This document shows, piece by piece, positions 1-5,935 of a stretch of 6,006 nt of DNA. The stretch's first letter is position 1. Each line of letters begins with the position of its first letter. The translations under genes and the position numbers were made by a program. Below the pieces are notes generated by a model. The model had not been told where the DNA came from. It saw only the letters and a program-made list of their open reading frames with translations, and did not search any database. The stretch comes from Bacteroides sp. (GTDB lineage: Bacteria > Bacteroidota > Bacteroidia > Bacteroidales > Bacteroidaceae), in contig JAJPZL010000385.1 of NCBI GenBank assembly GCA_021204375.1, positions 1,388 to 7,393 of the forward strand, read 5' to 3'.

Positions 1-171
1 GAAGAACGAGACAGCAAATTTTTTTAATGTTTTCTGAAAGATAATAAGCCGGTTAAGAACTTCCGAAAAGAAATGATCAAAAAATTTAATAGTATATGCA
101 ACTTTATACTAACTTGCCTCGTCTAATAGATAATTCCGTTAACAGGGAAACAAAAAATTAAAAACATACGC
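1..171 (+). promoter_or_regulatory. AT-rich leader upstream of the efflux operon
   Basis: No convincing gene lies here. All three plus-strand frames entering from the left edge hit stops early (25-27, 35-37 and 42-44), so one could be the last few codons of an upstream gene, but no family is recognisable. The region is much richer in A and T than the genes, as expected for a leader with the operon's promoter. I looked for the Bacteroidota -7 element (TAnnTTTG) with an upstream TTTG and found only a poor partial match near 110-117 (TAACTTGC), so no promoter is placed. The bases just before the start at 172 are A-rich without a Shine-Dalgarno sequence, which is normal for this phylum. A dyad at 90-111 is listed separately. 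Confidence 0.4.
90..111. repeat. Perfect 7-bp inverted repeat, possible operator
   Basis: The half-sites TAGTATA (90-96) and TATACTA (105-111) are exact reverse complements separated by 8 bases. Symmetry stops at both ends and in the spacer. The dyad lies about 60-80 bases upstream of the ATPase start, where an operator or a leader hairpin could sit. It is entirely A/T except one G and one C, so it would make a weak RNA hairpin. A binding site for a dimeric regulator is more plausible, but no regulator gene is in the window and chance is not excluded in such AT-rich DNA. Confidence 0.3.
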
Positions 172-888
172 ATGATTCACCTGAGCAACATTAACAAGAC
201 TTACTACAACGGTGCCCCTCTGCATGTTCTGAAAGGAATAGACCTGACCATCTCCCAAGGAGAATATGTCTCCATCATGGGAGCTTCCGAATCCGGAAAA
301 TCTACTCTTCTGAACATTCTGGGTATTCTGGATAATTACAATACAGGAGATTATTATCTGAATAAAGTACTTATCAAAAATCTGAGTGAAACCAAAGCCG
401 CAGCTTACCGAAACCGGATGATCGGTTTTATTTTCCAATCATTTAACCTGATCGGATTCAAAGATGCGATGGAAAATGTAGCCTTACCTCTCTTTTACCA
501 GGGAGTAAGCCGGAAGAAACGGAATCTACTGGCTATGGAATACCTCGATAAACTGGGACTGAAAGAGTGGGCACACCATATGCCCAATGAATTGAGCGGA
601 GGGCAGAAACAGCGTGTAGCCATAGCCCGGGCACTTATTACCCATCCTCAGATCATCCTGGCCGATGAATCTACCGGAGTCCTGGATAGTAAGACCTCGG
701 TCGAAGTACTCCATATCCTGAAACAACTCCACGGCGAAGGGATGACTATTATTGTAGTGACCCACGAAAGCGGTGTAGCCAACCAGACCAATAAAATTAT
801 CCGGTTAAAAGATGGGATCATTGAACGGATCGAAGAGAATTTCGACCACTCAGCCTCCCCCTTCGGACAACACGGAATTATGAAATAA
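172..888 (+). CDS. ABC transporter ATP-binding protein (MacB/LolD-type stand-alone ATPase)
   Basis: This 238-residue cytoplasmic ATPase powers the transporter by binding and hydrolysing ATP under the two permeases encoded next. Visible motifs are Walker A at residues 37-45 (GASESGKST, Lys43), the Q-loop Gln89 in FIFQSFNL, the signature LSGGQ at 141-145, Walker B IILADE at 161-166 with catalytic Glu166, the D-loop LD at 171-172, and switch His198 in VVTHE. Length and motif spacing are full-length for the LolD/FtsE/MacB-like group. In E. coli MacB this domain is fused to the permease; here it is separate. Oddities: Glu40 replaces the usual Gly of GxSGxGKST, Ser167 replaces the Pro of ADEPTG, and Val170 sits where Ala or Asn is usual. 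ATP binding looks possible, but full activity is uncertain. The start is preceded by an A-rich stretch. The stop is 8 bases before the next gene, so co-transcription is likely. Substrate is unknown. Confidence 0.93.
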   Translation: MIHLSNINKTYYNGAPLHVLKGIDLTISQGEYVSIMGASESGKSTLLNILGILDNYNTGDYYLNKVLIKNLSETKAAAYRNRMIGFIFQSFNLIGFKDAMENVALPLFYQGVSRKKRNLLAMEYLDKLGLKEWAHHMPNELSGGQKQRVAIARALITHPQIILADESTGVLDSKTSVEVLHILKQLHGEGMTIIVVTHESGVANQTNKIIRLKDGIIERIEENFDHSASPFGQHGIMK

Positions 889-896
889 CACAATCT

Positions 897-2165
897 ATGG
901 GAATCATTATCGACCTCTGGCAGGAAATATACAGTACTGTCAAACGAAATAAACTCCGTACTTTTCTCACCGGGTTCGCCGTTTCCTGGGGAATTTTTAT
1001 GCTGATCGTACTTCTGGGTGCCGGCAACGGTATTATCAATACCTTCGAAGCTGCCTCCGGAGAGCGGGCCAGAAATTCCATCAAGATATGGAGTGGCCGT
1101 ACCAGCAAACCTTTCGACGGTTTAAAGCAGGGCCGCCGGGTGCAAATATACAACTCAGATGTAGAAATCACCGAAACACACTTTCCAGATCATGTAGTAA
1201 GCGTAGGAGCCAGTATGTGGCAGGGTGGTATTACACTGACCAACAAACAGGAATATATTACCGTCTCTCTGGGAGGAGTATATCCCAACTACCCGGAGGT
1301 AGAAGCCATTAAAATGGTACCCGGAGCAGGACGTTTTCTTAACGACCTGGATATCTGGGAACGCAGAAAAGTCCTCGTACTGCACCAACGTACTGCAGAT
1401 GCACTTTTCCGTGACGAAGACCCTATCGGCAAATACCTTACCTCCGGCAAAGTAGCCTATCAGGTAGTAGGTATCTACACCGACCCAGGTGAGCAGACAG
1501 ACCGTCCTGGCTACATTCCTTATACAACCCTCGAAATCATCTATAACAAAGGAGGCCGGGTAAACGACATCGTCTTCACCACACAGGGACTTGAAACCGT
1601 TGAAGCCAATGAAACTTTTGAAGAGGAGTATCGCAGAGTCCTGGCCGCCTATCACCGCTACGCACCAGACGATAAAAGTGCCATCGGAATCTGGAACCGT
1701 TTCACCGACTATATGCAGATGCAGACAGGAATGAATATTATCCGTACCGCACTCTGGATAATCGGTATATTTACCCTTCTCAGCGGTATTGTAGGAGTCA
1801 GTAATATCATGCTGATCACCGTTAAAGAACGCACCCGCGAATTTGGTATCCGCAAAGCATTAGGTGCCAAGCCCTCTTCTATCCTGATACTGGTCATTCT
1901 TGAAAGTATTATTATTACCACTATCTTCGGATACATAGGCCTGGTATTAGGTATCGGAGCTACCGAATGGATGAATATGCAGGCAGGCAATACAACCATC
2001 AACACAGGCGGATGGTCAGAGACCGTTTTTCTGAATCCTACGGTTGATACGAAAGTAGCTATTCAGGCTACTCTTACCCTGATCATTGCCGGTACGCTGG
2101 CAGGATTCTTTCCTGCCCGGAAAGCTGTTACCATACGTCCCATTAAAGCATTAAGAGCAGAATAA
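897..2165 (+). CDS. MacB-like ABC transporter permease, first of two
   Basis: This 422-residue inner-membrane subunit has the MacB/FtsX topology. A short cytoplasmic N-terminus is followed by a first helix (about 22-46, containing WGIFMLIVLL), a large periplasmic MacB core domain (about 47-280), then three helices (about 281-305, 328-355 and 386-406). The FtsX-type block after helix 2 is clear: GVSNIMLITVKERTREFG (300-317) followed by IRKALGAKP (318-326), the cytoplasmic segment that contacts the ATPase. The C-terminus ends in the typical RPIKALRAE. NDLDIWERRKV at 149-159 in the periplasmic domain is matched in the next gene, showing that the two are paralogues. It contains no cysteine. It probably pairs with permease 2 to form a heterodimer, instead of the homodimer of E. 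coli MacB. It lies between the ATPase (8-base gap) and permease 2 (1-base gap), suggesting coupled translation. Transported substrate is not predictable. Confidence 0.93.
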   Translation: MGIIIDLWQEIYSTVKRNKLRTFLTGFAVSWGIFMLIVLLGAGNGIINTFEAASGERARNSIKIWSGRTSKPFDGLKQGRRVQIYNSDVEITETHFPDHVVSVGASMWQGGITLTNKQEYITVSLGGVYPNYPEVEAIKMVPGAGRFLNDLDIWERRKVLVLHQRTADALFRDEDPIGKYLTSGKVAYQVVGIYTDPGEQTDRPGYIPYTTLEIIYNKGGRVNDIVFTTQGLETVEANETFEEEYRRVLAAYHRYAPDDKSAIGIWNRFTDYMQMQTGMNIIRTALWIIGIFTLLSGIVGVSNIMLITVKERTREFGIRKALGAKPSSILILVILESIIITTIFGYIGLVLGIGATEWMNMQAGNTTINTGGWSETVFLNPTVDTKVAIQATLTLIIAGTLAGFFPARKAVTIRPIKALRAE

Positions 2166-2166
2166 T

Positions 2167-3420
2167 ATGAGAATGAGAATTGATATAGACAGATGGGAAG
2201 AGATCTTTATCACCATCATCCGAAATAAGACCCGTAGCCTTCTGACCGCCTTTGGTGTATTCTGGGGTATCTTTATGCTGGTAGCCCTGATGGGAGGAAG
2301 CAAAGGAGTCGAACAACTCCTGGGTTCCAACTTCGAAGGCTTTGCCACCAACTCCTGTATTGTAGAGTCCAACCGTACCGGTGAAGCCTACAAAGGATTC
2401 CGGAAGGGAAGAGGGTGGAAAATTGATATGGACGATGTAGAACAACTACGCAGGGATGTCCCGGAGATCAATGTCCTCTCTCCCGTTATCCAGCGTTGGG
2501 GCAGAACTGCTTACTTCGCCGATAAACAGGCAACCGGATTTGTAAAAGGAGTCTATCCGGATTACGCTGACTTCGAGATTCAGCATCTGAAATATGGCCG
2601 GTTTATCAACGATGTGGATATCATGGAACGCCGGAAAGTATGTATGATCGGTAACCGCATAGCAGAAGAACTCTTTGATGCCGATACCGATCCGTGCGGA
2701 AACTTTATCCGCCTGGATGTGATCTACTACCGGATCGTGGGAGTGACCGAATCAACCGGAAGAAACATCAACATCGGAAGTCCCTCCTACCAGATGATAG
2801 CCGTACCTTTCTCTACCATGGCACAGGCATACAACCGGGGAAACCGGGTAGATTATCTCTGTATTACCGCACAGCCGGGAATAAAAGTAACCTCCCTGGA
2901 AGAACCTATCGGAGAAATCCTGAAAAGGAACCATACCATCAGTGCCACCGATCCGCAGGCAGTCTGGTTCTTTGATATGGAGACCTTCTTCAGTATGATC
3001 GATAACCTGATGACCGTTATCCGTCTGCTGGGTTGGATGGTCGGACTGGGTACGCTGCTGGCAGGAGCCATCGGTGTCAGCAATATTATGATGGTTACCG
3101 TGAAAGAGCGTACCACAGAGATCGGCATCCGCCGGGCCATCGGTGCCCGTCCCCGGGATATAATGAACCAGATCCTTTCAGAAAGTATGGTTCTCACGTC
3201 CATCGCAGGACTCACGGGAATATCCTTTGCCGTAGGACTCCTACAACTGACAGAAACAGCGATCAACATGGACAGACCCGACTATATCAACTTCCAGGTA
3301 ACCTTCGGACTGGCCGTAGGAACAGCGCTGCTCCTACTTACCCTGGGCATGCTGGCAGGACTCGCACCTGCTTACCGGGCTATGGCAGTAAAACCCATCG
3401 ACGCTATCCGCGACGAATAG
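2167..3420 (+). CDS. MacB-like ABC transporter permease, second of two
   Basis: This 417-residue paralogue of the preceding permease has the same layout: helix 1 about 24-45 (WGIFMLVALMGG), periplasmic MacB core about 46-280, and helices about 282-308, 336-360 and 378-402. The FtsX block is GVSNIMMVTVKERTTEIG (303-320) with IRRAIGARP after it. The N-terminal RNKTRSLLTAFGVFWGIFML aligns almost residue for residue with permease 1, and NDVDIMERRKV recurs at 148-158. The periplasmic domains are otherwise well diverged, so the pair is an old duplication and not a recent copy. Unlike permease 1 it has four cysteines (64, 159, 177, 232), all in the predicted periplasmic domain. The usual DPIGK turn is DPCGN here. 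The start at 2167 is one base after the previous stop; a second Met two codons later (2173) is an alternative. It probably forms the other half of a heterodimeric permease. Confidence 0.93.
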   Translation: MRMRIDIDRWEEIFITIIRNKTRSLLTAFGVFWGIFMLVALMGGSKGVEQLLGSNFEGFATNSCIVESNRTGEAYKGFRKGRGWKIDMDDVEQLRRDVPEINVLSPVIQRWGRTAYFADKQATGFVKGVYPDYADFEIQHLKYGRFINDVDIMERRKVCMIGNRIAEELFDADTDPCGNFIRLDVIYYRIVGVTESTGRNINIGSPSYQMIAVPFSTMAQAYNRGNRVDYLCITAQPGIKVTSLEEPIGEILKRNHTISATDPQAVWFFDMETFFSMIDNLMTVIRLLGWMVGLGTLLAGAIGVSNIMMVTVKERTTEIGIRRAIGARPRDIMNQILSESMVLTSIAGLTGISFAVGLLQLTETAINMDRPDYINFQVTFGLAVGTALLLLTLGMLAGLAPAYRAMAVKPIDAIRDE

Positions 3421-3473
3421 CCTGTAAATAAAGCAAGAAAAAAGAAAAAGTATAAAATATAACATCTGACACA
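3421..3473 (+). other. A-rich intergenic leader before the adaptor
   Basis: These 53 bases are strongly A-rich on the plus strand (runs such as GAAAAAAGAAAAAG) with no Shine-Dalgarno match, no hairpin with a T tract and no recognisable promoter. This fits the A-rich translation-initiation regions typical of Bacteroidota. It is the longest gap inside the cluster, but nothing in it argues against read-through transcription from the permeases into the adaptor. Confidence 0.4.
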
Positions 3474-4466
3474 ATGAAAAAGTATCTCAAAATTTTTCTC
3501 CTGGTAGTAATTGCTGCCATCTTTATCGGAACCTTTATGTTCCTGTATGCCAAATCACGTCCTGAAAAGACAGAGTACAACATTATAAAACCAGAAATTG
3601 CCGACCTGAAACGCACCACTATTGCCACCGGAAAGGTAGAACCCCGGGATGAGATCCTGATTAAACCCCAGATATCAGGCATTATCGATGTAGTCTATAA
3701 AGAAGCAGGACAGACAATTAAAAAAGATGAAGTAATCGCCAAAATAAAGGTAATCCCCGAATTGGGACAACTGAACAGCGCCGAAAGCCGGGTACGCCTT
3801 GCCGAGATCAATGCCCGTCAAGCCGAACAGGAGTACGAACGGCAGAAAAAACTCTACGAACGTAGCCTCATCAGTAAAGAAGAATTTGAAAGAACCGAAG
3901 TAAGCTGGTTACAAGCCCGGGAAGAGCGTGAAAATGCAACCGATAACCTGGAAATTGTACGCGAAGGAATTACCCAGAAAACCGCTTCTTACAGTAATAC
4001 CATGATCCGCAGTACCATAGACGGACTGATACTGGATGTACCTGTAAAAGCCGATAACTCCGTTATTATGAGTAATACCTTTAATGACGGTACCACTATT
4101 GCCACCGTAGCCAATATGAACGATCTTATATTCAAAGGCAATGTAGACGAAACCGAAGTAGGAAGGATCCATGAAAACATGCCGATCAAACTTACCATCG
4201 GAGCCCTGCAAAATATATCCTTTGAAGCGATTTTGGAATATATATCCCCCAAAGCCGTAGAAGACAACGGAGCCAACCTTTTTGAGATCAAAGCCGCTGT
4301 CAATATGCCGGATATAGTAGTGATCCGTTCCGGATACAGTGCCAACGCAGAGATTGTACTGGCACACGCCAACCAGGTACTCAGTATTCCCGAAAGCAGC
4401 ATTGAATTCAAAAAAAGACAGTGCCTTTGTTTACCTGTTAACAGACTCCATCAATCAACAGTTTGA
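3474..4466 (+). CDS. Periplasmic adaptor (MacA/HlyD-type membrane fusion protein), truncated by frameshift
   Basis: The readable frame gives 330 residues, of which 1-314 look native. The product is the adaptor that bridges the permeases and the TolC-like channel. An uncleaved N-terminal anchor spans about 6-26. A split lipoyl domain follows (about 60-92, with ILIKPQISGIID, and 175-212, with MIRSTIDGLILDVPV), with a helical hairpin between (about 98-166). The beta-barrel is about 215-297. The hairpin tip carries R123-x3-L127-x6-S134, the RLS motif used by MacA/AcrA-type adaptors to dock TolC. After Phe312 a run of seven A's puts the frame out of register. The last 16 residues (RQCLCLPV onward) are not family-like and end at TGA 4464-4466. 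The missing membrane-proximal end is encoded in the +1 frame at 4411-4572. With one A fewer, the protein would be 365 residues, ending at 4572. As read, it lacks the domain that contacts the permease and is probably non-functional unless rescued. Confidence 0.85.
   Translation: MKKYLKIFLLVVIAAIFIGTFMFLYAKSRPEKTEYNIIKPEIADLKRTTIATGKVEPRDEILIKPQISGIIDVVYKEAGQTIKKDEVIAKIKVIPELGQLNSAESRVRLAEINARQAEQEYERQKKLYERSLISKEEFERTEVSWLQAREERENATDNLEIVREGITQKTASYSNTMIRSTIDGLILDVPVKADNSVIMSNTFNDGTTIATVANMNDLIFKGNVDETEVGRIHENMPIKLTIGALQNISFEAILEYISPKAVEDNGANLFEIKAAVNMPDIVVIRSGYSANAEIVLAHANQVLSIPESSIEFKKRQCLCLPVNRLHQSTV
4410..4416 (+). other. Run of seven A's at the frameshift point in the adaptor
   Basis: In the upstream frame the codons read TTC AAA AAA AGA. 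Six A's would give TTC AAA AAA GAC and join the two halves of the adaptor exactly where family similarity resumes (FKK then DSAFVYLL). A one-base surplus is the simplest explanation; a loss of two A's would also fit. The run could be a sequencing or assembly error, a true mutation, or a slippage site. The heptamer A AAA AAG is present (4411-4417) but is not in the phase needed for classical -1 slippage, and restoration needs +1 or -2. Confidence 0.8.
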
Positions 4467-4572
4467 ACGGACCCCGATCACCGTAGGTATGAGCGACTGT
4501 ATCCGGATTGAAGTTAAAGAGGGACTTACCACTAATAGTCAGGTAAGAGGTTCCGAAAAGAAAAAGAAATAA
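4411..4572 (+). pseudogene. Out-of-frame C-terminal part of the adaptor
   Basis: This frame encodes the missing end of the membrane fusion protein: 53 residues beginning KKDSAFVYLLTDS, with TPITVGMSD in the middle and SEKKKK at the end. The pattern (a beta strand with V-Y-L, then R-T-P-I-T-V-G, then I-E-V-K-E-G-L) is the usual membrane-proximal ending of MacA/HlyD-type adaptors, where a strand with a K/R-x-x-I-x-x-G element is followed by V-x-x-G-L. No stop interrupts it until TAA at 4570-4572. It has no convincing start of its own: the nearest in-frame upstream ATG (4339) would read native adaptor codons in the wrong frame. It is best seen as part of one broken gene spanning 3474-4572. Its intact reading frame suggests that the frameshift is recent, rescued or an artefact. 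Confidence 0.82.
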
Positions 4573-4602
4573 ATGTATAACCTCAGAAAAAATATCCAAT
4601 GA
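4573..4602 (+). other. Nine-codon mini-ORF between adaptor and channel genes
   Basis: Directly after the adaptor stop (TAA 4570-4572) an ATG opens a nine-residue frame, MYNLRKNIQ, whose TGA overlaps the channel gene's ATG as ATGA at 4599-4602. Such an arrangement could pass ribosomes from the adaptor to the channel by translational coupling. With so few codons it may be accidental, and there is no evidence that the peptide itself does anything. Confidence 0.2.
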
Positions 4603-5921
4603 AGAAACTATTCAGATACTCTCCCCTCCTGCTGCTATTAACCATAAGCAGTTCACTGGTAGCTCAGAAAAGCTGGACGCTCAGGGAATGTATAGATTAT
4701 GCCATTGCCAACAATATTCAGATCAAGCAACGGGAAATTACAGCCGCTCAATATAAGAACGAAGTCCATACAACAAAATATAGCCGTCTGCCTAACCTCA
4801 GTAGCAGCGTGAACCAGAATTTTAACTTCGGACGCAGTGCCTCCCCGATCGATAACACCTATACTAATGTAAATTCACGGAGCAGTAGTTTCTCCCTGAA
4901 TACCAACGTTCCCATCTTTACAGGTCTGGAATTACCTAACCAATATGAGTTGGCAAAACTGAATCTTCAGGCAGCCATTGAAGACCTTAATAAAGCTAAA
5001 GAAGATATTTCCATGACCATTATCTCCTACTTCCTCCAGGTCCTCTTTAATGAAGAGCTCACCCGGGTAGCCCAGGAACAGGTAATTCTTAGTAAAGAAC
5101 AACTCGTCCGGGCTGAGAGCCTGCTGGAAGTAGGAAAAGCCTCCGTAGCAGAGGTAGCAGAATCCAGGACCCGTCTGGTACAGGACGAACTCAGTTTTAT
5201 ACAGGCAAAGAACAACTATGAACTCTCCTTGCTCGACCTGAGCCAACTATTAGAACTCCCTACTCCGGAAGGTTTCCGCATTACAGATCCGAACGAAATA
5301 GAACAATTCTATAATCTGCAAATGCCGGAAACAGTCTATACCGAGGCTCTGATGATCCGTCCGGAAATTAAAGCAGTTCGGTATAGGTTAGAAGGAGCAG
5401 GTAAATCCATCCGCATTGCCCAGAGCAACTATTACCCCTCCCTCTATTTCTCTGCCGGTTTGGGTACCAGTTACAACTGGGCATCAGGCAGGGAAATAGA
5501 TAATTTCGATAAACAGTGGGGTAATAATTTCAATAAAGCCTTTGGCTTTTCCTTAAGTATACCTATCTTTAATCGATTTTCCACCCAGAACTGCGTAAAG
5601 AACGCCCGTCTGCAGGAAATGAGTTACGGATGGCAACTGGAGGAGACCAAGAAAGATCTCTACAAAGAGATCCAACAAGCATACTACAATGCTTCAGCCG
5701 CCTATTCCAAATTCACCACCAGTGTGGTAGCAGTAGAGGCGACCCAGGCCTCTTTTGAACTGATGAATGAGAAGTTTGAACAGGGAAAAGCCACTTCGGT
5801 AGAGTATAACGAATCAAAACTCAACCTGATGCGTTCTCAATCCGAACTTCTGCAAGCTAAATACGAATATCTTTTCCGCACCAGGATCCTACATTTCTAT
5901 GCAGGAGAAGAGATCAGATAA
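4599..5921 (+). CDS. TolC-like outer-membrane efflux channel
   Basis: This 440-residue protein is the outer-membrane exit duct of the system and acts as a trimer with a beta-barrel and a long alpha-helical tunnel into the periplasm. Residues 1-22 form a signal peptide (KK, a Leu-rich core, then SSSLVA), with likely cleavage before Gln23. The mature part starts with WTLRECIDYAIANN, the family's usual opening. Two outer-membrane efflux repeats are visible. Residues 61-109 (YSRLPNLSSS to VPIFTG) match 275-326 (SNYYPSLYFSAG to IPIFNR), and EVGKASVAEVAESRTRL (177-193) matches EQGKATSVEYNESKLNL (394-410). Length is normal and the frame is intact. It begins 26 bases after the adaptor's native stop, and the leader is A-rich without Shine-Dalgarno. 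Genetic linkage and the adaptor's RLS motif make it the cognate channel. The lack of decay suggests that the system, or at least this gene, is still selected. Confidence 0.93.
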   Translation: MKKLFRYSPLLLLLTISSSLVAQKSWTLRECIDYAIANNIQIKQREITAAQYKNEVHTTKYSRLPNLSSSVNQNFNFGRSASPIDNTYTNVNSRSSSFSLNTNVPIFTGLELPNQYELAKLNLQAAIEDLNKAKEDISMTIISYFLQVLFNEELTRVAQEQVILSKEQLVRAESLLEVGKASVAEVAESRTRLVQDELSFIQAKNNYELSLLDLSQLLELPTPEGFRITDPNEIEQFYNLQMPETVYTEALMIRPEIKAVRYRLEGAGKSIRIAQSNYYPSLYFSAGLGTSYNWASGREIDNFDKQWGNNFNKAFGFSLSIPIFNRFSTQNCVKNARLQEMSYGWQLEETKKDLYKEIQQAYYNASAAYSKFTTSVVAVEATQASFELMNEKFEQGKATSVEYNESKLNLMRSQSELLQAKYEYLFRTRILHFYAGEEIR

Positions 5922-5935
5922 GTTCAAAAGAACTT
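5920..5935 (+). terminator. Small hairpin at the operon end, weak terminator candidate
   Basis: AAGTTC-AAAA-GAACTT is a perfect 6-bp stem with a four-base loop overlapping the last two bases of the channel's stop codon. The stem has only two G-C pairs and is followed by CACGGCC instead of a T tract, so it is not a standard intrinsic terminator. It may stabilise the 3' end or be accidental. Confidence 0.22.

Noticed and set aside
20..26. T run near the left edge as the terminator of an upstream gene
   Set aside because: No stable hairpin precedes the run within the window, so a terminator cannot be supported.
96..161. A 21-codon frame (MQLYTNLPRL at its start) in the leader
   Set aside because: It begins inside the dyad, has no family resemblance or supported start, and frames this short are expected by chance.
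1155..1655. A 166-codon open frame on the minus strand within permease 1
   Set aside because: It lies wholly inside a strongly supported plus-strand gene, has low-complexity, Phe/Gly/Tyr-rich content and no family resemblance.
3033..3431. A 132-codon plus-strand frame overlapping the end of permease 2
   Set aside because: It is Arg/Gly/His-rich out-of-frame translation of the conserved FtsX helices, with no separate start signal.
3909..4367. A 152-codon minus-strand frame inside the adaptor
   Set aside because: It is an antisense shadow of the conserved lipoyl and beta-barrel coding sequence.
4411..4417. A AAA AAG heptamer as a programmed -1 frameshift site
   Set aside because: The heptamer is not in the phase required, and the shift needed to restore the adaptor is +1 or -2, so classical -1 slippage would not help. 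Other forms of slippage remain possible.
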